A stretch of DNA of 64,000 nt from Halorarum salinum (GCF_013402875.1 NZ_CP058579.1:3534001-3598000); one strand, 5' to 3'; counted from the stretch's first letter, positions 1 to 10,316 are shown. The notes: generated by a model from the sequence alone, not told the origin. Numbers and translations: made by a program.

Positions 1-296
1 CCGAACTGCGGCGCGAGCGCGTGCTCGTCGGCGAGCGGCAGGTGCTCAGGCGGGAGAAGAGCGCGCTCCTGGACGCGGTCCGTTCGGGGGTCGTCGCCGA
101 CGACGTGGGCGAGCGGCTGATGGAGGAGGTGGACCTGAAGCTCGACCTGGTCGACGACGGCCGGTCGACCGTCCGCGAGGACGCCGAGGGGTACACGGAG
201 TTCTGGCGGGAGCGCGCGGAGTCGTTCGGCCTCGACGTTCCCGGCGGCGGGGACGACGGGGGCGTCGACGACGCCGACGACGTGCCGGACGGGTAG
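1..296 (+). CDS. C-terminal end of a probable Na+/H+ antiporter (CPA1/NhaP type), truncated by window start
   Basis: The reading frame is open from position 3, so the GTG at 21 is probably internal and the gene begins outside the window. The visible end is a charged cytoplasmic tail: a helical stretch rich in Arg and Glu (around RREKSALLDAVRSG), then an acidic Gly/Asp-rich terminus. This resembles the tail of haloarchaeal CPA1-family sodium/proton antiporters from memory of that family. No membrane segment is visible here, so the assignment rests on the tail alone and another membrane protein with a regulatory tail is possible. Confidence 0.5.
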   Translation, partial: ELRRERVLVGERQVLRREKSALLDAVRSGVVADDVGERLMEEVDLKLDLVDDGRSTVREDAEGYTEFWRERAESFGLDVPGGGDDGGVDDADDVPDG

Positions 297-341
297 CGGC
301 GGAGGGAAACCCACATACGTTCGTCCCACGATGGCGGACGT

Positions 342-776
342 ATGAGCAACTGGACGGACGCCATCGTCGGCGACCGGATGGCGGTGGATCGCGAGTTCTC
401 CGAGCGCGTCCGGGGGTCGCGCTTCTCGAACCAGGAGTGGGGGCTCATCATGACCGCAGTCGAGTTCGAGATCGAACACGCCGACGACCCCGAGCGCGCC
501 AGCATCGTCGCGGACACGAGCAAACTGTCGAGCATCGTCCCCGAACTCGAGAAGGTCTCGAACCAGATGCAGGGGATGGGCGGCGCCGGCGGCGACTCGG
601 GCGGATCCGTCCTCGACGGCATCAGGGGGGCGCTGTTCGGCGACGGGTCGAGCGGCGACGATCGGGAGAAGCAGGAGGCGGCCGAGCGACTCTCCCAGGA
701 GTACGCCGACGCGCTCCAGGCCCACCTCGAGTCGAAGGGGACCTGGGAGCAGGTGCGGATCGCCTACCAGGAGTAG
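342..776 (+). CDS. Haloarchaeal conserved protein, probably DUF5799 family
   Basis: A soluble acidic protein of 144 residues with no signal peptide or membrane segment. The N-terminal half (residues 1-75, with the motif NQEWGLIMTAVEFEIE) is compact and probably folded. A Gly/Ser-rich linker follows (about 78-110), then a helical C-terminus with an EQVRIAYQ-like end. From memory this matches a haloarchaea-specific family annotated DUF5799, whose function is unknown. The ATG lies 38 bases after a CACATACG sequence that could serve as a weak TATA box. It is monocistronic on the plus strand. Confidence 0.7.
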   Translation: MSNWTDAIVGDRMAVDREFSERVRGSRFSNQEWGLIMTAVEFEIEHADDPERASIVADTSKLSSIVPELEKVSNQMQGMGGAGGDSGGSVLDGIRGALFGDGSSGDDREKQEAAERLSQEYADALQAHLESKGTWEQVRIAYQE

Positions 777-837
777 CGACTCGACCGACGGCCGACCGTG
801 TCGGCCGTCACGAAACCGTTCGCACGCGGAGCCCGAC

Positions 838-987
838 TCAGTACTCGTCGCCCGAGTGGAACATCGTCCGCTCCTCGGCCTCAAGGATGTTGATGAGCTC
901 GTCGATCAACTCGTCGTAGCTCTCGCCGTTCTCGCGGAGCCCGTCGAGCCGCTCGATCGTCTCGTCGCTGACCTCGATCTGGGGCAT
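838..987 (-). CDS. 49-residue haloarchaeal protein with ribbon-helix-helix-like N-terminus (DUF7557-like)
   Basis: ATG at 987 to TGA at 838 encodes 49 residues. The N-terminus (MPQIEVSDETIERLDGL) has a beta strand followed by two predicted helices (SYDELIDELINILEAEE), the arrangement of ribbon-helix-helix antitoxin or regulator proteins. The end, MFHSGDEY, recalls a small haloarchaeal family annotated DUF7557. No toxin gene is adjacent: its neighbours are the convergent gene ending at 776 and leuB. Whether it binds DNA is inference from shape only. Confidence 0.65.
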   Translation of the reverse strand: MPQIEVSDETIERLDGLRENGESYDELIDELINILEAEERTMFHSGDEY

Positions 988-1123
988 GGACGTCCGTTCG
1001 TCGCCGCGGGACAAAAGGGTACAGGCGAACCGCGGCCGCGTCGGAGCGGAATGGTCGTGTCCGAGTCAGCGTGGGCGCGTCGATGTCGCCGTGAGTCGGC
1101 GTGGTACGTCCCGCCCGCGCGGG

Positions 1124-2104
1124 TTACAGGCGGGAACGCACCGCTTCGGCCACTTCGTCGGTGCCGGCGTCGCCGCCGAGGTCGGGCGTCCGCGGGCCGT
1201 CCGAGAGGACGGCCTCGACGGCCGCACGCACGTCCGCGCCCTCCCCGTCGTACCCGAGGTGCTCCAGCAGCATCGCGGCCGAGAGGATGGCCGCCGCGGG
1301 GTTGGCGACGCCCTCGCCCGCGATGTCCGGGGCGGTCCCGTGGACCGGCTCGAACAGGCCGCGCTCGGGGCCGACGTTCGCCGACGGGAGCAGGCCGAGC
1401 CCGCCGACCAGCCCCGCCGCGAGGTCCGAGAGCACGTCGCCCGCGAGGTTCGGGCAGACGACGACGTCGAACGCGGCCGGGTCGAGACAGACGCGCGTCG
1501 CGAACGCGTCCATCAGCACCTCCTCCGTCTCGACGCCGCGCTCGTCCGCGACGCCGACGACCGCGTCGCGGAACCGCCCGTCCGTCTCGCGCATCACGTT
1601 CGCCTTGTGGGCGAGGTGGAAGCCGTCCGCGCCGCGGTCGGCGACGAACTCGCAGGCGAACTCGGCGAGCCGTTCGGACGCCGAGGTGGTGACGACGCGG
1701 GTGAGCGTCGAGAGGTCCCCCGAGAGCCTGCTCTCGTGGCCCGCGTAGACGCCCTCGGTGTTCTCCCGCAGGAACACGACGTCCGTCTCGGGCCGGAGCG
1801 CGTCGACGCCGGGGTACGCGCGGGCGGGACGGACGTTCACGAACGAGTCCACCGCCTCCCGCAGCGGGAGAATGACGTCCGCCGCCGTCTCGCCGGCCGC
1901 GCCGAACAGCGTCGCGTCCGCGGCGGCGACCCGATCGTACGTCTCCGGGGGAAGCGCCTCCCCGGTTCGCTCCTTCACCGCGTCGCCCGCCTCGGCCTCG
2001 ACGAACTCGAACTCGCCGACGGCCTCCAGCACGCTCCGGGCCGCCGGGACGACCTCGTTCCCGACGCCGTCGCCCGGGATGACGACGATCTCCTCGCCCG
2101 CCAT
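1124..2104 (-). CDS. leuB: 3-isopropylmalate dehydrogenase
   Basis: Catalyses NAD-dependent oxidation and decarboxylation of 3-isopropylmalate to 2-oxoisocaproate, the last committed leucine step before transamination. The 326 residues show the beta-decarboxylating dehydrogenase signature: PGDGVG near residues 10-15, RENTEGVY at 113-120, the HKANVM lysine at 167, [17 protein letters not shown] at 219-235 and the nucleotide-binding [12 protein letters not shown] at 252-263. It is the last gene of the ilv-leu operon and begins one base after the leuD stop. Isocitrate dehydrogenase belongs to the same family, but the position in the leucine operon settles the role. Confidence 0.96.
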   Translation of the reverse strand: MAGEEIVVIPGDGVGNEVVPAARSVLEAVGEFEFVEAEAGDAVKERTGEALPPETYDRVAAADATLFGAAGETAADVILPLREAVDSFVNVRPARAYPGVDALRPETDVVFLRENTEGVYAGHESRLSGDLSTLTRVVTTSASERLAEFACEFVADRGADGFHLAHKANVMRETDGRFRDAVVGVADERGVETEEVLMDAFATRVCLDPAAFDVVVCPNLAGDVLSDLAAGLVGGLGLLPSANVGPERGLFEPVHGTAPDIAGEGVANPAAAILSAAMLLEHLGYDGEGADVRAAVEAVLSDGPRTPDLGGDAGTDEVAEAVRSRL

Positions 2105-2105
2105 C

Positions 2106-2765
2106 TCAGTCGCTCGCCCCCGGGAGGTGCTCGTCGGTCACGTAGGGGAGCGACTCGGCCGTCCCGCGGACGGCGCCCGCGTTCGAGTCCATCAGCGCGG
2201 TCGTGTCCCACTCGCCCTCGACGAGCGCCCGTCGCTGGGCCTCGTCCACGGACGCCTCGATCGTGGTGTCGCCGTAGGTCACCGTCTCGGCGGCCACGTC
2301 GACCTCGATCTCGCCGTCGGGGTGCTCGTCGATCCAGTCTTGCAGGGCGGTGATCTCTTCATGGCTCGCCGTCAGGGCCGGAATACCCAACGCGAGGCAG
2401 TTACCCTGGAAGATGCCCGCGAACGACTCGCCGACGATCGCGTCGATTCCCCAGCGCATCAGCGCCTGAGGGGCGTGCTCCCGGGAGGAGCCGCAGCCGA
2501 AATTTGCGTTCACCGCGAGCACGCTCGCCCCCCGGAAGCGGTCCTCGTTGAACGGATGCTCCTTCTCCTCGTCCTCCTCGGTGAACCGCTGGTCGAAGAA
2601 CGCGAACTGCCCGAGGCCTTCGAAGGTGACGGCCTTGAGGAACCGGGCCGGGATGATCTGGTCGGTGTCGATGTCGTTGCCGCGGACGGGGATTCCCGTG
2701 CCGGAGACGAACTCGACTGTCTCAGCGGAACCTCGGTCCGAGTCTGCACTAGAATCGGAGGTCAT
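2106..2765 (-). CDS. leuD: 3-isopropylmalate dehydratase small subunit
   Basis: Small subunit of the LeuCD isomerase that converts 2-isopropylmalate to 3-isopropylmalate. The 219-residue product has the swivel-domain motif [13 protein letters not shown] and the family sequence [15 protein letters not shown]. The start was chosen at 2765, although an open frame extends upstream, because this ATG overlaps the leuC stop as ATGA (translational coupling) and the next residues form the conserved beta strand after a short acidic Ser/Asp leader of about 15 residues. Confidence 0.95.
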   Translation of the reverse strand: MTSDSSADSDRGSAETVEFVSGTGIPVRGNDIDTDQIIPARFLKAVTFEGLGQFAFFDQRFTEEDEEKEHPFNEDRFRGASVLAVNANFGCGSSREHAPQALMRWGIDAIVGESFAGIFQGNCLALGIPALTASHEEITALQDWIDEHPDGEIEVDVAAETVTYGDTTIEASVDEAQRRALVEGEWDTTALMDSNAGAVRGTAESLPYVTDEHLPGASD

Positions 2766-4189
2766 GCTTCCACCACCTCGCGCGCCTCCAGGTCGCGCAC
2801 GTCGGATACTTCGCCTTTGATTGCCGCGGCCGCGACCATCTGTGGGTTCATCAGGACGGTCCGTCCGTCCTTCGAGCCCTGCCGTCCCACGAAGTTGCGG
2901 TTCGAGGAGGAGGCGCATGCCTCGTCGCCCTCGAGCTGGTCCTCGTTCATGCCGAGACACATCGAACAGCCCGCGTTGCGCCACTCGAAGCCGGCCTCAC
3001 GGAACGTGTCCGCGAGCCCTTCTTCCTCGGCGATCCGCTGGACGCGCTGGCTCCCCGGGACCACTAGCGCCCGGACGTCGTCGTGGACTTCGCGGCCTCG
3101 GACGATCTCCGCGGCCCGTCGGAGGTCTGGAAGGCGCGCGTTTGTACACGAGCCGAGGAAGGTGACGTCAATCTGGTACCCCTCCATCGTGTCGCCAGGC
3201 TCGACGCCCATGTGTGCCTGCGCCCGTCGAGCGATCTCTCGCTCGTCCTCGGGGAGATCCTCCGGGGCGGGAACCTCCTCGGAGATGTCGACGCCCTGGC
3301 CGGGCGTCGTCCCCCAGGTTACGACCGGTTCGAGCGCGTCGCCGTCAATGGTGACCACGTCGTCGTACGTGGCGTCGGGTTCCGAAGCAACCGACTCCCA
3401 GTACGGTTTCAGCTCCTCGAACGCCTCGGAGTCGTCGGCGAAGGCGTCGGTCCCACGCAGCCATTCGTAGGTTGTTTCATCCGGATTGACATAGCCCGCG
3501 TGAGCACCGCCCTCGATAGACATGTTGCAGATGGACATCCGTCCCTCCATGCCAAGTGCCTCGACGGCCTCGCCACCGTACTCGTATACGTAACCGACGC
3601 CGCCGTCGGTGCCGAGTTCGCGGATGATCCGGAGAATGACGTCCTTCGCCTCGACGCCCGCGCCAAGTTCTCCCGTCACCTCGATCCGCCGGACGTCCTT
3701 CTTCTCCCTGGCGAGACAGCCGGTCGCGAGCACGTCGCGGATCTGTGAGGTCCCGATGCCGATCGCCAGCGCTCCGAAGGCACCGTGCGTGGCTGTGTGG
3801 GAGTCGCCACAGACGATGGTCTTTCCGGGCTGGGTGAGCCCCTGCTCGGGGCCGACGACGTGGACGATGCCCTGATCGCCAGTCGAGGGGTCGGAGAAGT
3901 CGATGCCCGCCTCGCGGACGTTCCGCTCGAGTTCGCTCATCATCTGTTCGGCTTCGTCGTCGTTGTACGGGCGCGACTGGTCGGCGGTAGGAATGATGTG
4001 GTCCACGGTCGCGTGGGTGAGCGCCGGGTACGCCACCTCCACGTCGCGCTCGCGGAGCATTCCGAACGCCTGCGGGCTCGTCACCTCGTGGATGAGGTGG
4101 AGGCCGACGAACAGCTGGTCCTGGCCGGTCGGCAGCTCGGTCACCTTGTGTCGATCCCACACCTTGTCGTACAGCGTCCCCTCGCTCAT
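2762..4189 (-). CDS. leuC: 3-isopropylmalate dehydratase large subunit
   Basis: Aconitase-family catalytic subunit of LeuCD, 475 residues, carrying the [4Fe-4S] cluster. Cluster-ligand motifs are visible: GSCTNARLPDL in the C-terminal third and NAGCSMCLGMNEDQL further on. CGDSHTATHGAFGALAIGIG is the substrate and cluster region in the N-terminal half. It overlaps the upstream small gene by 4 bases (ATGA) and leuD by 4 bases (ATGA), so translation along this operon is probably coupled. Length is typical of the family. Confidence 0.96.
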   Translation of the reverse strand: MSEGTLYDKVWDRHKVTELPTGQDQLFVGLHLIHEVTSPQAFGMLRERDVEVAYPALTHATVDHIIPTADQSRPYNDDEAEQMMSELERNVREAGIDFSDPSTGDQGIVHVVGPEQGLTQPGKTIVCGDSHTATHGAFGALAIGIGTSQIRDVLATGCLAREKKDVRRIEVTGELGAGVEAKDVILRIIRELGTDGGVGYVYEYGGEAVEALGMEGRMSICNMSIEGGAHAGYVNPDETTYEWLRGTDAFADDSEAFEELKPYWESVASEPDATYDDVVTIDGDALEPVVTWGTTPGQGVDISEEVPAPEDLPEDEREIARRAQAHMGVEPGDTMEGYQIDVTFLGSCTNARLPDLRRAAEIVRGREVHDDVRALVVPGSQRVQRIAEEEGLADTFREAGFEWRNAGCSMCLGMNEDQLEGDEACASSSNRNFVGRQGSKDGRTVLMNPQMVAAAAIKGEVSDVRDLEAREVVEA

Positions 4190-4551
4190 ACGTCGGGGTC
4201 CTCGTCTCCCGTCTCGGCGTCGCCCGCTCGTGCGGGGCCGCGCGTCCAGATGCCCTTCGGCTCGGGGTAGGGCGGCTCGTGGGCCACGTCGGCCAGCGTC
4301 GACCCGTCGTCGCCCGTCGTTCCGGCTGTACCCGCTCGGCCGTCGTCGTCCGGCGCGACCGGCCCGCTCGCGTTCCGCCGGGCCCGCCGGGCGCCGCCGT
4401 CTGCCACCGCGGGGCCGCGACGGTAGACGGCCCAGAACGTCTCGGCCGTGTCGGGGTGGACGTGGCTCACGTCGGCCAGCGTCTCGCCGGCCGCCGTCCG
4501 CTCTGCCGACCCGTCCGTGGACGCCGCGTCCCCCGCGCGTTCCTCGTTCAT
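4186..4551 (-). CDS. Small protein of the ilv-leu operon with a duplicated LADVxH motif, function unknown
   Basis: A 121-residue protein between ilvC and leuC, overlapping both by 4 bases as ATGA, so it is translated within the branched-chain operon. It contains two related segments: [23 protein letters not shown] (from about residue 25) and [21 protein letters not shown] (from about residue 86), separated by a disordered Arg/Asp/Gly linker. Each ends in an aromatic residue and RGP. I recall a hypothetical gene at the same operon position in other haloarchaea. No membrane segment or metal motif is visible. The repeated pattern suggests two copies of a short peptide that binds a partner, but that is inference. 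Confidence 0.8.
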   Translation of the reverse strand: MNEERAGDAASTDGSAERTAAGETLADVSHVHPDTAETFWAVYRRGPAVADGGARRARRNASGPVAPDDDGRAGTAGTTGDDGSTLADVAHEPPYPEPKGIWTRGPARAGDAETGDEDPDV

Positions 4552-5612
4552 TCTCGCATCCCCACGCGGCTCGCCTCCTCGGCCTCCTGCTCCTCGCTCT
4601 CCGTCCCGTCGTCCCACGCGAAGAGGCCGCGGAGGTCCTCGCCGACCGCCTCGATGTCGTGGTTCTTCTCGGCGGTCCGGAGCTGGGTGTAGGAGGGTCG
4701 GCCGGCCTGGTTCTCGGCGATCCACTCGCGGGCGAACGTCCCGTCCTGGACGCCCTCGAGGATCTCGTCCATCCGCTCGCGGACCGCGTCGTCGACCACG
4801 TCGTCGCCGCGGGTGAGCCCGCCGTACTCGGCCGTGTCCGAGACCGAGTCCCACATGGCGCCGATGCCGCCCTCGTACATCAGGTCGACGATGAGCTTCA
4901 TCTCGTTCAAGCACTCGAAGTACGCCATCTCGCGGGAGTAGCCGGCGTCGACGAGCGTCTCGTAGCCCGCCTTCACGAGCGCCGAGATGCCGCCGCACAG
5001 CACGGCCTGCTCGCCGAACAGGTCCGTCTCGGTCTCCTCGCGGAACGAGGTCTCGACGACGCCCGCGTCCGTGCAGCCGATGGCGTGTGCGTACGCCAGC
5101 GCCTCTGCCTTCGCGTCGCCGGTCGCGTCCTGGTACACGGCGAGCAGGCCGGGCGTCCCCTCGCCGTTCTCGTAGTTCCGGCGGACGAGGTGGCCCGGCG
5201 ACTTGGGCGCGATCATCGTCACGTCGACGTCCTCGGGCGGCTGGATCTGGTTGTAGTGGATGTTGAACCCGTGGGCGAACTGGAGCGTGTCGCCCGCGTC
5301 CAGCTCCTCGCGGACGTCCTCGAACACGTCCGGCTGGACGGTGTCGGGGACGAGCATCGAGACGACGTCGGCCTCCGCGGCGGCCTCGACGGGCGTCGCC
5401 ACCCGGAGGCCGTCGTCCTCGGCGGCCCCCCACGAGGAGGAGTCCTCGCGGAGGCCGACGATCACGTCCACTCCGCTGTCCGCGAGGTTCTGCGCGTGGG
5501 CGTGGCCCTGGCTGCCGTAGCCGAGCACGGCCACGGTCTTGTCGTCGATGTAGTCGCGGTTCGCGTCGTCGTCGTAGTATACGGGGCTCTCGAAGGTGTC
5601 GGTGTCAGTCAT
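4548..5612 (-). CDS. ilvC: Ketol-acid reductoisomerase (NADP+)
   Basis: Converts 2-acetolactate or 2-aceto-2-hydroxybutyrate to the dihydroxy acids of valine and isoleucine synthesis. The 354 residues begin with a Rossmann fold ([13 protein letters not shown] at 31-43). The knotted C-terminal domain carries the Mg2+ and substrate acidic residues in [19 protein letters not shown] and later SDTAEYG. It is a class I enzyme by length. The start overlaps the end of ilvN by 8 bases and the stop overlaps the next small gene as ATGA. Confidence 0.97.
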   Translation of the reverse strand: MTDTDTFESPVYYDDDANRDYIDDKTVAVLGYGSQGHAHAQNLADSGVDVIVGLREDSSSWGAAEDDGLRVATPVEAAAEADVVSMLVPDTVQPDVFEDVREELDAGDTLQFAHGFNIHYNQIQPPEDVDVTMIAPKSPGHLVRRNYENGEGTPGLLAVYQDATGDAKAEALAYAHAIGCTDAGVVETSFREETETDLFGEQAVLCGGISALVKAGYETLVDAGYSREMAYFECLNEMKLIVDLMYEGGIGAMWDSVSDTAEYGGLTRGDDVVDDAVRERMDEILEGVQDGTFAREWIAENQAGRPSYTQLRTAEKNHDIEAVGEDLRGLFAWDDGTESEEQEAEEASRVGMRE

Positions 5613-6435
5613 CGTAGTTGGGTGTGGTCTGGTCCGTCGCGTCGCCGTCGGCGCTCGTGCCGTCGGCCGCGGCGTCGTCCGTTGCCGCCGAGTGGCCCGG
5701 CTCCTCGCCGGGCGTCGTCGGGGAGTCGCCGCGTTCGAGCGCGGTCTGGCCGGTCCGGGCGATCTCGATGATGCCGAACTGCCGGAACGCGTCGACCGCG
5801 TCGTCGATCTTCCGCTCGTCGCCCGTGATCTGGACGGTGATGGTTCGCGGCCCGGCGTCGAGCGTCCGGCCCTCGTACATCTCGGTGATGGCGTGGACCT
5901 TGTCCGGCTCGGAGCCGCGGACCTTCAGCAGCACCAGCTCCGCGCGCACCGCGTCGGACCCGAGTTCGCCGACGGCGATGACGGGCGTGAGCTTCATGAG
6001 CTGCTTTTTCGCCTGGTCGATGCCGGGGTCCGTCTCCTCGACGACCAGCGTGATGCGGGCGTGGCCCTCGACGGTCGTCGGGCCGACCGTGAGGCTCTCG
6101 ATGTTGAACTGGCGCCGGGAGAACAGCCCGGAGACGCGCGAGAGCACGCCCGGTTCGTGTTCGACCAGCGCCGAGATGACGGCGGTCCGTCGGGGCCGTG
6201 CCGCCTCGGCGTCCGGGTCGACTCGGATTCCCTCCGCGTTGCGCCGGGCGGTCGGCTGCGGTCGCTCGTCCGGGCGGGGGCCGGCCATGCCGCGCTCGGG
6301 CACCGCGGTGTCGGCGCCGGTCGGCGTGGCGTGTTCGGCCGCGGGCGCGTCCGCGGGGTGGGCGTCGAACTCGGCGGGCTCCGGGCCGGACTCGTCCGCG
6401 CTCCCGCCGGCGGTCCCGGGGTCGGCGTCGCTCAT
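5605..6435 (-). CDS. ilvN: Acetolactate synthase regulatory (small) subunit
   Basis: Regulatory subunit that activates IlvB and is the usual site of valine feedback inhibition. The ACT domain is seen in [20 protein letters not shown] and [12 protein letters not shown], followed by the second conserved domain up to [15 protein letters not shown]. The protein has 276 residues, roughly 100 more than common bacterial IlvN. The extra length is a disordered acidic N-terminus of about 80 residues and an acidic Thr/Asp/Ala tail of about 45, as often seen in haloarchaea. The ATG at 6435 overlaps the ilvB stop by 4 bases, which decides the start within a longer open frame. Confidence 0.94.
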   Translation of the reverse strand: MSDADPGTAGGSADESGPEPAEFDAHPADAPAAEHATPTGADTAVPERGMAGPRPDERPQPTARRNAEGIRVDPDAEAARPRRTAVISALVEHEPGVLSRVSGLFSRRQFNIESLTVGPTTVEGHARITLVVEETDPGIDQAKKQLMKLTPVIAVGELGSDAVRAELVLLKVRGSEPDKVHAITEMYEGRTLDAGPRTITVQITGDERKIDDAVDAFRQFGIIEIARTGQTALERGDSPTTPGEEPGHSAATDDAAADGTSADGDATDQTTPNYDD

Positions 6436-8249
6436 AGCTGGTCCCCCGTGAGCGCGAACTCGCCGTTCGCGCCGCCGCTGGCCACCATCGGGTAGACGTC
6501 CTCGCGCGGGTCGACGTGAACGTCGACGACCGAGGGGCCGTCGTAGGCGAGCGACTCGCGCACGACGCCGGCGACCTCGTCGTACTCGTCGACGCGGAAG
6601 CCGCGGGCGCCGAACGCCTCGGCAAGCTTGTCGAACTCCGGCATCCAGTCGTACTCGGAGGCCATGTGTCGCCCCTCGAAGAAGGCGTCCTGCCACTGGC
6701 GCACCATCCCGATGTACTCGTTGTTGAGCACGACCACCGTGATGTCGAGGTTCTCCCGGACCGCCACGGACAGCTCCTGGATCGTCATCAGGAACGAGCC
6801 GTCGCCGTCGAAGCAGATCACCTCGCGGTCGTCCTCGGCGGCCAGCCGCGCGCCGATGGCGCCCGGCAGGCCGTAGCCCATCGTCCCGAGGCCGTGCGAG
6901 GAGACGAACGTCCGCGGCTCGGTGTAGGTCCAGTACTGGGCGGCCCACATCTGGTGCTGGCCGACGCCGGTCGTCACGATGGCGTCGTCGCCGGTCGCGG
7001 CGTCGTACGCCTCGACGACGAACTGCGGCTTGACCGGCTCGTCCGGGTCGACCGCGTAGTCCATCGGGTACTCCTCGCGCCAGTCGGCGCACTGCTCGCA
7101 CCACTCGCGGGCCGCCGGCGAGCGCTCCATCGCGGCGTCGATCTGGCCCAGGACCGTCCCGGCGTCGCCAACGACCGGGTAGTCGGCCTCGATGTTCTTG
7201 GAGATCTCCGCCGGGTCGATGTCGACGTGGACGACCTCGGCCCCCGGGGCGAACGTCTCGACGCCGCCGGTCAGCCGGTCGTCGAACCGCGTCCCGACCG
7301 CGATCAGGCAGTCGGTGTGGCTGATCGCCATGTTGGCGTAGCCGGTGCCGTGCATGCCCGCCCACGAGAGACACAGCTCGTCGTCCTCGGGGAACGAGCC
7401 GATGCCCGGCATCGTCGTCACGACCGGGACCTCGTGCTCGCGGGCGAACGCGCGCGCCTCGGCCGTCGCGTTCCCCTTGATGACGCCGCCGCCGAACAGG
7501 CAGAGCGGCTTCTCGGCGCGCTCGATGGCGCGGGCGGCCGCCTCCACCGACTCGGCGTCGGCCTCGGGGTCGGGGACCGACCGCTCGGGCGGCGTCGGCG
7601 CCGCCGGCGCCCGGTCGGTCTCGCCGAAGGAGACGTCCTTCGGCAGGTCGACGAGCGTCGGCCCGGGCCGGCCGGTCCCAGCGAGCGCGAACGCCTCGCC
7701 GACGACGTCGCCGACGGTCGTCGAGTCGCTCGCGAAGTAGTTGTGCTTCGTGATGGGCGCGGTGACGCCGGTGGTGTCGGTCTCCTGGAACGCGTCGGAG
7801 CCGACCATGTGGCTCGGCACCTGTCCGGTCAGCGCGAGCATCGCGTCCGAGTCCATCGAGGCGTCGGCGATGCCGGTGACGAGGTTCGTCGCGCCCGGGC
7901 CCGAGGTGGCGAGACAGACGCCGGGCGTGCCGGCGACGACGCCGTAGGCGTCGGCGGCGTGGGCCGCCCCCTGCTCGTGGGCCATGGTCACGTGGTCGAT
8001 GCTCGAGCCGTACAGCGCGTCGTAGACGGGCATGATGGCGCCCCCCTGGACGCCGAAGGCCGTCTGGACGTCGGCCGATTCGAGGGCGGCGACGACGGCC
8101 GCGGCGCCGTTCTCCGGCGTCGCCGCGGCCGCGACCGCTCCGTCGGGCGTTCGGGCTCCGTCGGCCGGCTCCGCCCCGTCGGCGGCGTCCGCCTCGTCCG
8201 CCTCGTCCGGGTCGGCCGGGTCGGCCGTCGGGTTCGCTGATTCGCTCAT
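6432..8249 (-). CDS. ilvB: Acetolactate synthase large (catalytic) subunit
   Basis: Thiamine-diphosphate enzyme that makes 2-acetolactate from pyruvate, the first common step to valine, leucine and isoleucine. The 605 residues begin with an acidic Ala/Asp-rich leader of about 45. The pyrimidine-domain motif with catalytic Glu (TMAHEQGAAHAADAYG), the central FAD-type domain and the ThDP/Mg2+ motif CFDGDGSFLMTIQEL follow. GGAG lies 7 bases before the ATG, a good Shine-Dalgarno site, which fits a transcript with a 5' leader. The first structural gene of the operon, it lies 163 bases downstream of the leader peptide stop. Confidence 0.96.
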   Translation of the reverse strand: MSESANPTADPADPDEADEADAADGAEPADGARTPDGAVAAAATPENGAAAVVAALESADVQTAFGVQGGAIMPVYDALYGSSIDHVTMAHEQGAAHAADAYGVVAGTPGVCLATSGPGATNLVTGIADASMDSDAMLALTGQVPSHMVGSDAFQETDTTGVTAPITKHNYFASDSTTVGDVVGEAFALAGTGRPGPTLVDLPKDVSFGETDRAPAAPTPPERSVPDPEADAESVEAAARAIERAEKPLCLFGGGVIKGNATAEARAFAREHEVPVVTTMPGIGSFPEDDELCLSWAGMHGTGYANMAISHTDCLIAVGTRFDDRLTGGVETFAPGAEVVHVDIDPAEISKNIEADYPVVGDAGTVLGQIDAAMERSPAAREWCEQCADWREEYPMDYAVDPDEPVKPQFVVEAYDAATGDDAIVTTGVGQHQMWAAQYWTYTEPRTFVSSHGLGTMGYGLPGAIGARLAAEDDREVICFDGDGSFLMTIQELSVAVRENLDITVVVLNNEYIGMVRQWQDAFFEGRHMASEYDWMPEFDKLAEAFGARGFRVDEYDEVAGVVRESLAYDGPSVVDVHVDPREDVYPMVASGGANGEFALTGDQL

Positions 8250-8404
8250 GTGCTGTCTCCTGTCGGGTGTCGTGTCATCTGCTGGTCGGGTGTCGGATCG
8301 CGTCCCGCGTCGACGGACGGGTCGGCCGCCGTCGCGGCGTCCGTCGTCGCGTCGCCTGTCGGTCGGCGGTACGGTCGAACTGGGTCGTGAGAACGGTGAG
8401 TGAT

Positions 8405-8422
8405 AGGGGTGGCTAGACCCCT
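8405..8422 (-). promoter_or_regulatory. Hairpin overlapping the ilvB leader peptide stop codon
   Basis: AGGGGT (8405-8410) and ACCCCT (8417-8422) form a perfect 6-bp stem with a 6-base loop. The loop contains the TAG stop of the leader peptide. A ribosome stalled on the Ile/Val codons just before the stop would cover one arm, so folding could depend on charged tRNA. No U-run follows directly, so it is not a classical intrinsic terminator. A role in attenuation is inference. Confidence 0.45.
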
Positions 8423-8487
8423 ACAATGATCGCGAGGGCGGCCGCTACGCCGGGAGCGCGGGCGTGAGCGACGGGCGCCGTCTTCAT
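8413..8487 (-). CDS. Predicted 24-residue leader peptide upstream of ilvB, rich in branched-chain residues
   Basis: ATG at 8487 to TAG at 8413. The last eight residues are ALAIIVGV: five of the final seven codons are Leu, Ile, Ile, Val, Val. The first part is Ala/Pro/Val-rich (MKTAPVAHARAPGVAAA). A TTTTAG box lies about 26 bases before this ATG, so the transcript probably starts at or a few bases before the peptide start and the peptide would be translated from a leaderless mRNA. The position just ahead of acetolactate synthase, the codon content and the hairpin at its stop all resemble bacterial ilv leader peptides. Expression has not been shown here. Confidence 0.6.
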   Translation of the reverse strand: MKTAPVAHARAPGVAAALAIIVGV

Positions 8488-8513
8488 CTCGACCGTTCCT
8501 ATCGCTCCGGGGG

Positions 8514-8519
8514 CTAAAA
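8514..8519 (-). promoter_or_regulatory. Probable TATA box of the ilvB operon
   Basis: TTTTAG read on the minus strand, with 26 bases to the ATG of the leader peptide. This spacing is that of haloarchaeal leaderless promoters and places the start point at or next to 8487. No better TATA-like sequence lies between it and ilvB. Confidence 0.6.
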
Positions 8520-8622
8520 CCTTGTCCCGTTCGGCAATCGTTGCCCGGGCGCTCCGGGCCCCGGCCCGCCGATCGGGGGTTCACCCGCGGCTGACCGCGG
8601 GGGTCCGACGCGGGCGGGGACA

Positions 8623-9921
<1,299 letters not shown>

Positions 9922-9982
9922 CTCGCCCGACCGCCGTACCGATCGGATCCTCGACCCGATCCGGAAAACCGCCATCCGGCGT

Positions 9983-10026
9983 CGACTACAGTCGTGATCC
10001 CATACCTTATATTCGATAATATTCGA
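9983..10026 (-). promoter_or_regulatory. leuA promoter region with period-10 direct repeats and a small palindrome
   Basis: Read on the minus strand, TCGAATAT occurs twice with its starts exactly 10 bases apart (10019-10026 and 10009-10016). The second copy runs into AATATAAGG, a good haloarchaeal TATA box. CGACT-GT-AGTCG (9983-9994) is a 12-base interrupted palindrome near the predicted start point. Direct repeats in helical phase upstream of and overlapping the TATA box look like a transcription factor site; the factor is unknown. Confidence 0.5.
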
Positions 10027-10316
10027 GCTGCACAGTCGCCGTCCGTCCAGCCGTCGGGCGGTCCACGGGTCGGGACTGGACGCGTGCCCACTTCTTGCGC
10101 GCCGATCACCCGTTCGGCGATTCCGTACCGCTCCGACGGTCCGGCAGAGTCCTACTTCGACGCCCCAACCGAGTCCCGTTCCCGGCACCCCCGTCGAATC
10201 CGACCGTCGGCTCAGTGCGGAGGTGGTCAGTACGCGCCGCGCCGCTCCACTGGTTACCTCGCGACCGGTCCTCGAGTCGACTGACGACGCCCGACCGCGC
10301 CGGACGGATCGGTTTT

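Noticed and set aside
838-987. Antitoxin of a type II toxin-antitoxin pair
   Set aside because: No toxin gene is adjacent on either side.
5605-7374. Very long open frame on the minus strand covering ilvN and part of ilvB
   Set aside because: Only the last 276 codons encode a protein-like sequence; the rest is an Arg/Gly-rich shadow of ilvB in high-GC DNA.
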